Positions 20,019 through 28,325 of a stretch of DNA of 64,000 nucleotides are shown piece by piece. This DNA comes from Kribbella qitaiheensis (lineage in GTDB: Bacteria > Actinomycetota > Actinomycetes > Propionibacteriales > Kribbellaceae). The number at the start of each line of letters is the position of its first letter. Position 1 is the stretch's first letter. A program made the translations under genes and the position numbers. The notes below the pieces were generated by a model, which was given only the letters and a program-made list of their open reading frames with translations, made no database searches and was not told the origin of the DNA. The stretch is from the NCBI RefSeq assembly GCF_014217565.1, contig NZ_CP043661.1, positions 5,704,001-5,768,000 of the forward strand. Direction: 5' to 3'.

Positions 20019-20522
20019 ATGAGCGTGGGAATCGTGATGGGCTCGGACTCGGACTGGCCGACGATGAAGGCGGCCGCCGAGGTCTGCGTCGAGTTCGGCG
20101 TGCCCTTCGAGGCAGATGTGATCTCCGCGCACCGGATGCCGGTGGAGATGATCGATTACGGCCGGTCGGCACACGACCGGGGTCTGAAGGTGCTGATCGC
20201 CGGAGCCGGTGGCGCCGCGCATCTGCCGGGCATGCTCGCGGCCGTGACGCCGCTGCCGGTGATCGGCGTACCGGTGCCGTTGAAGTACCTGGACGGGATG
20301 GATTCGCTGCTGTCGATCGTGCAGATGCCGGCCGGGGTTCCGGTCGCCACCGTCTCGATCGGGAACGCGCGCAACGCGGGCCTGCTCGCGGTCCGCATCC
20401 TGGCGGCCTTCGACGAGAAACTGCGGGACCGGATGACCGCTTTCCAGGCGGAGCTGGCAGACCTGGCGAAGGCGAAGGGGAGCACCGTCCGTGAGGGCGC
20501 GGCAGAGCTGCGTAAATCCTGA
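20019..20522 (+). CDS. purE: N5-carboxyaminoimidazole ribonucleotide mutase
   Basis: 167 residues. Rearranges N5-CAIR to CAIR. Class I PurE motifs: GIVMGSDSDWPTM, the catalytic SAHRMP, AGAGGAAHLPGM and YLDGMDSLLSIVQMPAGVPVATV. ATG start with AGG upstream, 9 nt after purK. Length is normal. Confidence 0.97.
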   Translation: MSVGIVMGSDSDWPTMKAAAEVCVEFGVPFEADVISAHRMPVEMIDYGRSAHDRGLKVLIAGAGGAAHLPGMLAAVTPLPVIGVPVPLKYLDGMDSLLSIVQMPAGVPVATVSIGNARNAGLLAVRILAAFDEKLRDRMTAFQAELADLAKAKGSTVREGAAELRKS

Positions 20523-20581
20523 ACCACCGCGGTTTCCACAGGCTGTGGGCGGGTAGCCGTGTGATCCCGTCCAATGTCGTC

Positions 20582-20587
20582 TAAGGT
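20582..20587 (+). promoter_or_regulatory. Candidate -10 box TAAGGT for leaderless MFS gene
   Basis: TAAGGT, 8 nt, then the GTG at 20596, with no Shine-Dalgarno sequence. Confidence 0.4.
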
Positions 20588-20595
20588 CGTCGATC

Positions 20596-21816
20596 GTGAC
20601 TCCGCCCGCAGAACCGGACACACAGCGCATCCCGGTCCGTTACTGGATCTGGTTGTTCGGCGCCGCTGTGTCCCTCCTCGGCGACCTGACGATGACTTTT
20701 GCCATCGGATGGTCCGCCAGCCAGCACGGCGGCCGCGTCGCCGGGCTCGTACTTCTCCTGGCCGCGGCGCCTCGCGCTGCCCTGCTGCTGATCGGCGGCG
20801 CTGTTGGCGACCGCTTCGGCGCGGGCCGGGTGCTGCTCGTGAGCTGTGTGGCGATGTTCGTCATCACCACCGCGCTCGTCCCGATCACCTTGGCCGTCGG
20901 TGAGCCGGTCGCGTTGCTACTCATCACGGCGCTGGTGGTGGGCGTGATCGACGCGTTCTTCCTGCCCTCGTCCCGTTCGATGCCGAGGCTGCTGGTGCCA
21001 CCGGCTCAGGTGCCCCGCGCGCTGGCCAGCTTCCAGGTCACCGGGGTCGTCTTCGCGATCACCGGTACGGCGGTCGGCGGCGTACTGGTGAACTGGTCGG
21101 GACTGACCTCGGCCGCCGGTTTCGATGCCCTGACGTTCGCCGTGATGATCGCCGTACTGCTGCTCCTGCGCGGTACGACGGCGTCGCCCACGCGGGTCAC
21201 GACGGGAATGTTCCGGTCGATCGCGGACGGCATGAAGATGGCCTTCGGGCGGCCGCTGACCCGGTCCCTGCTGATCATGATGACGGCCGCGGCCGGGCTG
21301 CTGATGCCGTTGGACATCCTGCTGCTGCCGTTGCTGGCCAGAGATCATCACTGGAACGCGGCGACGGCCGGTCTGCTGGTGGCCAGCCGCAGTCTCGGTG
21401 TCGGCCTCATCGCGCTGCGGATCCTGGCCAAGGGTGCGTTCCCCCGGCCGGGCATGGTCGCCGCGTTCGGGCTGCTGCTGGCCGGCGTCGGGCTGTTCGG
21501 GTTGTCGGCGCTGAATCCGATGCCGCTGGTGATCGTCGCGGGCGTGGTGAGCGGTGTCGGCGTCGGGACCTTCACCGGTCACGTGCTGCCGCTGTTGATG
21601 AACTCGGTGGACCGGGAGTACCAGTCCAGGCTGCAGTCGGTCGTGGTGCTGTGCCAGAACCTCGCACTCGTCGTGATGAACCCGGTGCTGGGGACGCTCA
21701 CGGACCTGAACGGAGTGGGCATCACCGGCGTCTGCCTGGGCATCGGCGTCGCCTCGGCCCTGATCGGCGTCGTCGCGCTCACCCGCCCGGTACTGCGGAA
21801 CGCGGCCGTCGCCTGA
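20596..21816 (+). CDS. MFS transporter
   Basis: 406 residues, about 12 hydrophobic segments. The first helix is YWIWLFGAAVSLLGDLTMTFAIGWSA and the loop 2-3 motif is GGAVGDRFGAGR. The overall pattern is that of the MFS_3 / EntS-type exporters (LLLPLLARDHHWNAATAGLLVASRSLG in the second half). The substrate cannot be read from the sequence. It stands alone after purE and is convergent with ugd, with a hairpin between. Confidence 0.87.
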   Translation: MTPPAEPDTQRIPVRYWIWLFGAAVSLLGDLTMTFAIGWSASQHGGRVAGLVLLLAAAPRAALLLIGGAVGDRFGAGRVLLVSCVAMFVITTALVPITLAVGEPVALLLITALVVGVIDAFFLPSSRSMPRLLVPPAQVPRALASFQVTGVVFAITGTAVGGVLVNWSGLTSAAGFDALTFAVMIAVLLLLRGTTASPTRVTTGMFRSIADGMKMAFGRPLTRSLLIMMTAAAGLLMPLDILLLPLLARDHHWNAATAGLLVASRSLGVGLIALRILAKGAFPRPGMVAAFGLLLAGVGLFGLSALNPMPLVIVAGVVSGVGVGTFTGHVLPLLMNSVDREYQSRLQSVVVLCQNLALVVMNPVLGTLTDLNGVGITGVCLGIGVASALIGVVALTRPVLRNAAVA

Positions 21817-21822
21817 CAGCCT

Positions 21823-21864
21823 GACGGCCGCCGACCCTGCTCTTCCACAGGACCAGCGGCCGTC
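21823..21864. terminator. Inverted repeat between convergent MFS and ugd genes
   Basis: GACGGCCGC (21823-21831) pairs with GCGGCCGTC (21856-21864); the loop can form a further CCTG/CAGG stem. It lies just after the MFS stop and just before the convergent ugd stop. There is no U-tract, as is common in GC-rich actinomycetes. Confidence 0.55.
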
Positions 21865-21882
21865 GTTGCCTTACAGCTCGTA

Positions 21883-23232
21883 CTACGGCCTGCCGGGCGC
21901 GCGGTAGATCCAGCCCGCGTCGCGCCACTTCTGGGCATCCAGCGACAGCCGGGCGTCCACGATCACCGGATTCGTCACCGCGCCGCGAAGGGCGGCAGGG
22001 TCCAGCTCACGGAACTCGGGCCACTCGGTCAGGTGCAGCACCAGGTGCGCGCCCTCGCAGGCCTCGGCCGCGGACGAGGCGTACCGCAGCGTCGGGCGGA
22101 CCCGGCGCGCGTTCTCCATCGCCTCCGGGTCGAACACGGTGACAGTCGCACCGTGCAACTGGATCCGGCCGGCCACGTCGAGCGCGGGCGAGTCCCGTAC
22201 GTCGTCGGTGCCCGCTTTGAACGCCGCACCGAGGACGGTGACGTTGCGGCCGACCCACTCGGCGCCGAGCAGTTCGTGGGTGACGTTCACGACCCGCGCG
22301 CGCCGGTGCTGGTTGATGTCGTCGACCTCACGGAGCAGCGTGATGACCTCTTCGACGCCGAGCTCACCGGCCCTTGCCATGAAGGCGCGCAGGTCCTTCG
22401 GCAGGCAGCCGCCGCCGTACCCGGGCCCGGCGTTCAGCATGCCGCGGCCGATCCGCTTGTCGTGGCCGAGCGCGTCCGCGAGCAGGGTGACGTCCGCGCC
22501 GGTCGCGTCGCACATCTCCGCGAGCGCGTTGATGAAGGAGATCTTCGTGGCCAGGAACGCGTTCGCGCCGCCCTTGACCAGCTCGGCGGTCGGCAGGTTG
22601 CAGATGACGACCGGGCTGCCCTCGTCGATCGGGCTGGCGAACACCTGCCGCAGGGTGGCTTCGGCGGCCTCGGACTGTACGCCGAACACCAGGCGATCCG
22701 GGTGCAGCGTGTCGTCGACACCGTGTGCCTCGCGCAGGAACTCCGGCTGCCAGGCGATCTCGATCGACTCGCCGGCAGGGGCCTCGGTGTGGAAGCGCTT
22801 CTCGACCAGCTTCGACGTCCCGACCGGGACGGTGGACCGGCCGACCACCAGGCACGGCTGGGTCAGCAGCGGTGCCAGCATGTCGACCACCGAGTTGATC
22901 TGGGCCAGGTCGGCGGCGTCGCTGCTTTCCTGCTGCGGCGTACCCACGCAGATGAAGTGCACATCGGCCCAGTCGGCGACCTGGCGATAGTCGTCGGTGA
23001 ACCGCAGCCGGCCGGAGTCGGTGTGCTGCTTCAGCAGCGGATCCAGACCCGGCTCGTAAAGCGGGGCCTTGCCGTCGTTCAGGAGCTTCAGCCGGTGCTC
23101 GTCGATCTCGACGCCGATCACGTCGAAGCCGAACTCGGCCATCCCCGCGGCGGTGTTCGCGCCGAGGTAGTTGGTACCGATCACCGAGATCCGCAGCGGT
23201 CGCTCGCTGGTGGTGGGCGTGCCTTCAGTCAT
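21883..23232 (-). CDS. UDP-glucose 6-dehydrogenase / nucleotide-sugar dehydrogenase
   Basis: 449 residues from the ATG at 23232. Oxidises a UDP- (or GDP-) hexose at C6 to the uronic acid with two NAD. Rossmann motif ISVIGTNYLGANTAAGMAEFGFDVIGVEID near the N-terminus, VGRSTVPVGTSK, and WQPEFLREAHGVDD. The catalytic cysteine is in GYGGGCLPKDL at about residue 275, and the C-terminal domain has LGAAFKAGTDDVRDSPAL. Precursor supply for envelope polysaccharide is likely. UDP-glucose is the most probable substrate, but the family also covers other hexoses. Confidence 0.88.
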   Translation of the reverse strand: MTEGTPTTSERPLRISVIGTNYLGANTAAGMAEFGFDVIGVEIDEHRLKLLNDGKAPLYEPGLDPLLKQHTDSGRLRFTDDYRQVADWADVHFICVGTPQQESSDAADLAQINSVVDMLAPLLTQPCLVVGRSTVPVGTSKLVEKRFHTEAPAGESIEIAWQPEFLREAHGVDDTLHPDRLVFGVQSEAAEATLRQVFASPIDEGSPVVICNLPTAELVKGGANAFLATKISFINALAEMCDATGADVTLLADALGHDKRIGRGMLNAGPGYGGGCLPKDLRAFMARAGELGVEEVITLLREVDDINQHRRARVVNVTHELLGAEWVGRNVTVLGAAFKAGTDDVRDSPALDVAGRIQLHGATVTVFDPEAMENARRVRPTLRYASSAAEACEGAHLVLHLTEWPEFRELDPAALRGAVTNPVIVDARLSLDAQKWRDAGWIYRAPGRP

Positions 23233-23239
23233 GCGGGCG

Positions 23240-23245
23240 ACTCTA
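23240..23245 (-). promoter_or_regulatory. Candidate -10 box TAGAGT for leaderless ugd
   Basis: On the minus strand TAGAGT, 7 nt, then the ATG at 23232. Confidence 0.45.
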
Positions 23246-23353
23246 CCGATCACGGATACCACCTCGTGACCGGCTCATGGCCAAGCGTTTGCATGTAGTG
23301 CGCTTTTGATCACTTTCCGGCTCGCCCGGATCGCCGTACGGGTCGATCCGTCG

Positions 23354-23359
23354 TAGATT
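23354..23359 (+). promoter_or_regulatory. Candidate -10 box TAGATT for leaderless acyl-CoA dehydrogenase
   Basis: TAGATT, 7 nt, then the GTG at 23367, with no Shine-Dalgarno sequence. Confidence 0.5.
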
Positions 23360-23366
23360 GTGACTC

Positions 23367-24530
23367 GTGAGTAACTCATTCGATCTGTACGCGCTGTCCG
23401 AGGAGCACCAGGCGATCCGGGCCGCCGTTCGCGCTGTCTGCGACGCCAAGGTGGCCCCGAACGCCGGTGACGTGGACGAACTCGCCGAGTTCCCGAAGGC
23501 GTCGTACGACGCGCTCAAGGCGTCCGACTTCCATGCCCCGCACATCCCCGAGCAGTACGGCGGGGCCGGGGCGGACGCGCTCGCCACCGTGATCGTGATC
23601 GAGGAGGTGGCCCGCGCCTGCGCGTCCACCTCGCTGATCCCCGCGGTGAACAAGCTCGGCTCGCTGCCGTTGCTGATCTCCGCGTCGGAAGAGGTCAAGA
23701 CGCGTTACCTGCCGCCGGTGGCCGCGGGCGACGCGATGTTCTCGTACTGCCTGTCGGAGCCCGAAGCCGGCTCGGACGCCGTCTCGATGAAGACCCGCGC
23801 GGTCGCCGACGGGGATTCCTTTGTGCTCAACGGTGTGAAGCGCTGGATCACCAACGCCGGCGTGAGCGATTACTACACGGTCTTCGCGGTGACGGACCCG
23901 GACGCCCGGTCGAAGGGCATCAGCGCCTTCGTGGTGGAGAAGGCCGATGACGGCGTCTCGTTCGGCGCCCCGGAGAAGAAGCTCGGCATCAAGGGCTCAC
24001 CGACCCGCGAGGTCTACTTCGACAACGTCCGGATCCCTGCCGGGCGGATGATCGGCGACCCGGGCACCGGCTTCGGTACTGCGATGGCGACGCTCGACCA
24101 CACCCGCGTGACGATCGCGGCGCAGGCACTCGGGATCGCCCAGGGCGCCCTCGACTACGCGCTCGGGTACGTCAAGGAGCGCAAGCAGTTCGGCAAGGCG
24201 CTGGCGGAGTTCCAGGGCCTGCAGTTCATGCTCGCCGACATGGGCATGAAGATCGAAGCCGCCCGCCAGCTCACGTACGCCGCGGCAGCCCGCTCCGAAC
24301 GCGGCGACAGCGACCTCACCTACTTCGGCGCAGCCGCCAAGTGCTTCGCCTCCGACGTAGCGATGGCCGTCACCACCGACGCCGTCCAACTCCTCGGCGG
24401 CTACGGCTACACCCACGACTACCCGGTAGAACGCATGATGCGCGACGCCAAAATCACCCAGATCTACGAAGGCACCAACCAGGTCCAGCGCATAGTCATG
24501 GCCCGCCAACTCCTCAAAGGCCTTAGCTGA
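23367..24530 (+). CDS. Acyl-CoA dehydrogenase
   Basis: 387 residues, FAD-dependent, catalysing alpha-beta dehydrogenation of acyl-CoA in beta-oxidation or branched-chain catabolism. Signatures are YCLSEPEAGSDAVSMKTRA with KRWITNAGVSDYY (first ACAD signature region), FGKALAEFQGLQFMLADM, and QLLGGYGYTHDYPVERMMRDAKITQIYEGTNQVQR near the C-terminus, where YEG carries the likely catalytic base. It follows purK/purE in the order known for Rv3274c (fadE25). GTG start without a Shine-Dalgarno sequence. Confidence 0.93.
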   Translation: MSNSFDLYALSEEHQAIRAAVRAVCDAKVAPNAGDVDELAEFPKASYDALKASDFHAPHIPEQYGGAGADALATVIVIEEVARACASTSLIPAVNKLGSLPLLISASEEVKTRYLPPVAAGDAMFSYCLSEPEAGSDAVSMKTRAVADGDSFVLNGVKRWITNAGVSDYYTVFAVTDPDARSKGISAFVVEKADDGVSFGAPEKKLGIKGSPTREVYFDNVRIPAGRMIGDPGTGFGTAMATLDHTRVTIAAQALGIAQGALDYALGYVKERKQFGKALAEFQGLQFMLADMGMKIEAARQLTYAAAARSERGDSDLTYFGAAAKCFASDVAMAVTTDAVQLLGGYGYTHDYPVERMMRDAKITQIYEGTNQVQRIVMARQLLKGLS

Positions 24531-24613
24531 GGGGGTTTCTCGCAGGTCGGAGACTGATTTCAGGCGGCTTTGGGGGTCGCGATGCCGAAGATGGTCGTGG
24601 AGGCAGGCGTCGC

Positions 24614-25087
24614 TCACCGGCCGTCGAGTTGCTCGCGTAGCGGAGCGGCGATGCGGGCGAGCACGGCGCCGAGGTGGCGTTGCTGTGCAGCGCTGAGTGG
24701 GTCGAACACCAGTTGTCTGACCCGCTCGACGTGAGCCGGGGCGCTGTCCTCGACCTTCCGCAGACCCGCGTCGGTCAGGGTCGCGAGGGTGTACCGGCCG
24801 TTGTCCGAGTCAGGGCACCGGGTGATCCACCCCTGCTGCTCGAAACGGATCATCAGCTTGGACAGCCGTGGTTGCGTGCTGTTGCACTGCGCGGCCAACT
24901 CGCTGAGCCGCATCGTGCGCGTCTCGGTCATGGACAGCCGGGCCATCACGCTGTACTCGAAGTTCGAGATGCCCTCGTCCCGCTGCAACTGACGGTCCAG
25001 CAGCGTGGGCAGCGCGATGACCACGGTGCGCAGATCCTGCCACAGCTTCTGCTGCTCGTCGTCGAGCCAATGGGGGGAGCCGCTCAT
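24614..25087 (-). CDS. MarR family transcriptional regulator
   Basis: 157 residues. MarR winged helix: SNFEYSVMARLSM, LSELAAQCNSTQPRLSKLMIRFEQQGWITR (recognition helix) and DNGRYTLATLTDAG (wing). It is divergent from a quinone-oxidoreductase-like gene. Three copies of a TTGCCYAGGCAA-type box lie in the intergenic region, one just upstream of this gene, so it probably represses itself and the divergent gene. The inducer is unknown. Confidence 0.9.
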   Translation of the reverse strand: MSGSPHWLDDEQQKLWQDLRTVVIALPTLLDRQLQRDEGISNFEYSVMARLSMTETRTMRLSELAAQCNSTQPRLSKLMIRFEQQGWITRCPDSDNGRYTLATLTDAGLRKVEDSAPAHVERVRQLVFDPLSAAQQRHLGAVLARIAAPLREQLDGR

Positions 25088-25100
25088 GCGCCCAGCTTAC

Positions 25101-25235
25101 TTGACTGGGCAACTTGGCATCCAGTGGCGTCTTCGCTGCCAAGGAGCAGGTACTGAGCCGGCCGGGTTCTGCGATGGTGTATCTCTTGACTTGCCTAGGC
25201 AAGTCAGGCACACTCTTTCACGGTTGCCCAGGCAA
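25101..25235. promoter_or_regulatory. Three copies of a MarR operator box
   Basis: A perfect 20-bp palindrome TGACTTGCCTAGGCAAGTCA lies at 25187-25206. Shorter relatives are TTGCCCAGGCAA at 25224-25235 and TTGACTGGGCAA at 25101-25112. Consensus TTGCCYAGGCAA. They sit between marR and the divergent oxidoreductase. The rest of the gap to 25499 shows no convincing gene. Confidence 0.75.
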
Positions 25236-25499
25236 GTGCGGCGGCGTCCCCGGCGACTCGCCCTGAAGAGATCGGCACCATCACCATGACGAGTAGTCCG
25301 ATGTCCTTTCCCGGCCGAGCCGGGGCCCTACGACACGCGCCATCGACCGGATGGTGGCCGGCAGCTCGACCCGGTCGGTGCAGATGAGCCGAGTGCTCGC
25401 GCCGCTCGAGGTACGGGCGGGTGGAGATGGCGACCACCGGTCCGGAGACTCCCCCGTTCGCCACGGATCCGACACCACGAAACCCCAGAGGAGAGCGCC
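25207..25499. other. Long 5' region upstream of the oxidoreductase; no gene seen
   Basis: About 290 bp after the palindrome with only short, unconvincing frames on both strands. It ends in AGAGGAGAG just before the GTG at 25500. It could be a long leader or a decayed gene; nothing specific is recognisable. Confidence 0.4.
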
Positions 25500-26435
25500 G
25501 TGAAGGCGATTCGCTACCACGAGTTCGGCACCGCCGAGGTCCTACGCCAGGAGGAGGTGGAGCGTCCGGTCCCCGGTGCCGGCCAGGTGCTGGTGAAGGT
25601 GGCAGCCACCTCGTTCAACCCCGTCGACGACCACATCCGGCTGGGTGTCCTCGCTGAGATGATCCCCACCTCGCTGCCGATCACCCCCGGCCTCGACGTC
25701 GCCGGCACCGTTGCCGAGCTCGGCGACGGAGTCAGCGGACTGCAGGTCGGCGACCCGATCATCGCCATGTTCCCGATGGACGAGCACGGCGGGGCCGCCG
25801 AGTACGCGGTCGTCGCGGCCGACCTGGTGACCGCGGCGCCTCGCAGCATCAATCTGACCGACGCCGCATCACTGCCCCTGACCGGGCTGGCCGCTCGCCA
25901 GGCCGCAGTCGAGCTCGCCGGGATCAAGGCCGGCCAGACCGTTCTCGTCAACGGGGCAGGCGGTGCGGTGGGAAGCATCGTGGTCCAGCTCGCCGTCGAT
26001 GCCGGTGCGAAGGTGACCGCCGTCGACGGCCCCCAGCACGCCAACCGCCTGAACGGCTACGGTGGGGAGAAGGTCGTCGGCCCGCTGGACCTCGACGCAG
26101 GCCCGGCCGCCGTCGGTGGTCCCTTCGACGTGGTGGTGAACCACGTCCGGCTGGCTCCCGAGGACCTCGCGAAGTTGACCCCCTACGTGGCCGACGGCGG
26201 CATCGTCGTCAGCTCCGCCGGCCCGGTGCCGGCCGACGAGGCACGCTCGGTACGCACGGCGGGCGTATGGGTCGGCCCCGACGCCTCCCACCTGGCCGAC
26301 CTCGTCTCCCGCGTCGACAACGGCGTACTCAAGCTGCACATCGCCGACCGCCGGCCGCTGGAGGAACTGCCGACCGTCCACCAGGATGCGAGCAACGGCA
26401 AACTGCTCGGCAAAACGGTCATCGTCGTCGCCTGA
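25500..26435 (+). CDS. NADP-dependent oxidoreductase, quinone oxidoreductase-like (zinc-free MDR)
   Basis: 311 residues from the GTG at 25500 with GAGGAGA upstream. MDR fold: MKAIRYHEFGTAEVLR start, FNPVDDHIRLG, TPGLDVAGTVAELGDGV, HGGAAEYAVV, LPLTGLAARQA and the cofactor loop VNGAGGAVGSIVVQLA near 145-160. The catalytic-zinc ligands of alcohol dehydrogenases are absent, so it belongs to the zeta-crystallin / quinone reductase side. Probably controlled by the divergent MarR. Followed by a strong hairpin at 26445-26478. Confidence 0.9.
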   Translation: MKAIRYHEFGTAEVLRQEEVERPVPGAGQVLVKVAATSFNPVDDHIRLGVLAEMIPTSLPITPGLDVAGTVAELGDGVSGLQVGDPIIAMFPMDEHGGAAEYAVVAADLVTAAPRSINLTDAASLPLTGLAARQAAVELAGIKAGQTVLVNGAGGAVGSIVVQLAVDAGAKVTAVDGPQHANRLNGYGGEKVVGPLDLDAGPAAVGGPFDVVVNHVRLAPEDLAKLTPYVADGGIVVSSAGPVPADEARSVRTAGVWVGPDASHLADLVSRVDNGVLKLHIADRRPLEELPTVHQDASNGKLLGKTVIVVA

Positions 26436-26444
26436 CGCCACGCC

Positions 26445-26478
26445 GCGTCCACCGTCGAAGCCCTTCTACGGTGGACGC
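26445..26478 (+). terminator. Hairpin terminator after the oxidoreductase
   Basis: GCGTCCACCGT (26445-26455) pairs perfectly with ACGGTGGACGC (26468-26478) around a 12-nt loop, starting 10 nt after the stop. There is no U-tract. Confidence 0.7.
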
Positions 26479-26979
26479 GGACGTACGCGGGGCGTCACGG
26501 CGTAGCTCTGGCGGTGGCCGGCCGGAGCCGCAGCCCGCTCGGCGCCGTTTCGTGATCGTCCCTGGCGCGGTGTTAGCGGCCGGCCCGATGGCCGGCGCTC
26601 CGTCTTTCTCGTTCGGCGGGCTGCCGTTGATGACCGCGGAAGTCGACGTTCAAGTCTGGGCGTGGTCGACGGCGGAAGCGGAGGTCGTTCGGCGCGACGG
26701 GATCGCGGGCTGAGCCGGTCGGGGACCGAGCTTGCACCGGTACACCAGATCCGCGCGTCGCCGTTCCGCCGCACAGTAATCGAGCGGTTGGTTGACTGAA
26801 CCCACCGCACCCGGGTGCGCTCGGGGCGGTCGGTGGGGCGGGGTCATAGCTCGTCGGAGACAAACGATTGATGGGTTTCCAGTCTGAATCGCAACCTGGA
26901 ATCTTGCCCGTATCCCCTTGCACTGAAGGGCTTTCGTCTCTAACTTCGACCTACCGCCCGCCCACCTGAGGAGTCCCTG
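26479..26979. other. 500-bp intergenic stretch without a convincing gene
   Basis: Several frames are open on both strands, but their translations are arginine- and proline-rich, low in complexity, and show no domain. It may contain decayed coding sequence. The last 80 bp form the upstream region of the small secreted protein. Confidence 0.5.
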
Positions 26980-27207
26980 GTGAAACGTCGTATCGCCTTG
27001 CTGATTGCCGCCGTCGCCGCGTCGATCGGCGTACTGGTCCCGATCAGCTCCGCCACCGCCGTCCCGATCTACAGCATCGGCCCGTACGCCACACAGGCGG
27101 ACTGCAACGATGCCCGCACGAGCACTCGCGATCAGTTGGACCCGTGGTACCTCAGCGCGTGCAACCACCGCACCGACGGCTGGTACTTCATGATGTCGGG
27201 TAACTAG
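26980..27207 (+). CDS. Small secreted protein, unknown function
   Basis: 75 residues from the GTG at 26980, with GAGGAG upstream. A clear Sec signal peptide, MKRRIALLIAAVAASIGVLV with probable cleavage after SATA near residue 26, leaves a mature peptide of about 49 residues. It contains two cysteines (ADCNDA and SACNHR), which can form a disulfide, and it is rich in aromatics (IYSIGPYA, DPWYL, GWYFMMSG). I do not recognise a family. It stands next to the repeat-rich islet. Confidence 0.72.
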   Translation: MKRRIALLIAAVAASIGVLVPISSATAVPIYSIGPYATQADCNDARTSTRDQLDPWYLSACNHRTDGWYFMMSGN

Positions 27208-27499
27208 CGTCCCGCGTCGGAAGAAGTCAGTTGTAGGTCTGTCCGTGCGTCGCAACCTGCGCTGCCTTCAGTTCGCCAGCGAGTTCCGCTCCCTCCTGTT
27301 CTAGTGCCGCGACAAGAGACGTTGAGGTCGGAATCGGTGGTCAGCCCTGCTGGACCAGTGCGCCGCCCAGCCGGCCTCAGCCTCGCTCCCACCCGCAGCC
27401 AGCCATCCGGAGCGCGACCTTGTGCACCGGCTGAGCAGATACCGCCCGCAGAATCCCGGATCCGGTGCACACAGTCGCAGCCCGCCGAATCCGGGACGT

Positions 27500-27680
27500 G
27501 CTGCCGGGACCTGGAACACCTGCCGGGGCTGGGACACCGTGCCGGGGGCTGCGACACGAACCGGGGGCTTGGACACGAAAGCGGGGGCTTGGACACGAAC
27601 CGGGGGCTTGGACACGAACCGGGGGGCTTGGACACGAAATAGCTTGTCCGAGCCCCCGACATCCTGTCCAAGGTCCCGCC
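27500..27680. repeat. Degenerate 19-bp repeat array with inverted copies
   Basis: Units close to CCGGGGGCTTGGACACGAA follow each other between about 27541 and 27639 (five good copies), preceded by two weaker ones (CTGCCGGGACCTGGAACAC and CTGCCGGGGCTGGGACACC). Past a short AT-rich step the motif reappears inverted as TTGTCCGAGCCCCCG and CTGTCCAAGGTCCCG up to about 27680. The direct units could therefore pair with the inverted ones. No spacers, so not CRISPR. Confidence 0.75.
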
Positions 27681-27730
27681 ACCAGCCCGGCCAGGCCACA
27701 CCCATCACCGTCACACCCCCCACCGCACCG

Positions 27731-27846
27731 CGCGATCCGCGCGATCCGCGCGATCCGCGCGATCCGCGCGATCCGCGCGATCCGCGCGATCCGCGCGATC
27801 CGCGCGATCCGCGCGATCCGCGCGATCCGCGCGATCCGCGCGATCG
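27731..27846. repeat. 9-bp tandem repeat (VNTR), about 13 units of GATCCGCGC
   Basis: GATC recurs at exactly 9-bp intervals from 27734 to 27842, with GATCCGCGC repeated 12 times essentially without mismatch. Because 9 is a multiple of 3, every frame reads as a three-residue repeat (for example Ile-Ala-Arg or Asp-Arg-Ala), which makes long false ORFs. Such perfection implies recent expansion by slippage. Confidence 0.92.
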
Positions 27847-28181
27847 CCAAGACGCGAGCAGAACCCAGGGGCGGCGATCACCACCCCGACGTTGCTTGAC
27901 GAGGCATTGGCTTTGCCGTCTGCCGCCCAACTGTGCGGCATCGGGCATGTGGTGAGACCAGGCCGCGGCAGCGCCACTCATTCGTTGCCGCGGCGACTCT
28001 GGCCGCAGGACAAGGTGATCGCCTCGCCGGCTGGTGAGGTCTGCCCCGAGCGAGCTGAGTTCGGACCGGCAGCGGGAGGCGGTATTGGCGCGGTGCCGTT
28101 CGGCGCGGATGCAGCACGGTGACGAGTCGCGACAAATGCCGCCGGATGTCGCCGGACTCAGGAAACGAGTTCCGCTAGCGG

Positions 28182-28325
28182 GTGCTGGAAGTCGCCATCG
28201 ACGGGTATCAGCGGTTCCCCGGCGCGGAGAAGGTCGCCGCGAAACATCTCTCGAAGAACAGTGACGACCCCGAACTCGCAGTCGACACCGTGATCGAGCA
28301 GCACATCCGGCTGGCCGGCCTTTAA
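28182..28325 (+). CDS. 47-residue ORF, possibly a fragment of a decayed gene
   Basis: GTG start directly after an in-frame TAG, ending in TAA. The translation starts VLEVAIDGYQRFPGAEKVAA, contains SDDPELAVDTVIEQHIRLAG, and looks protein-like, unlike the rest of the islet. No family recognised and no RBS seen. It may be the surviving end of a longer gene. Confidence 0.3.
   Translation: MLEVAIDGYQRFPGAEKVAAKHLSKNSDDPELAVDTVIEQHIRLAGL

Noticed and set aside
25204..25520. Minus-strand ORFs between marR and the oxidoreductase
   Set aside because: No RBS, no recognisable motif, and they cover the operator region.
27500..27846. CRISPR array
   Set aside because: The 19-bp and 9-bp units are contiguous with no spacers, and no cas genes are in the window.
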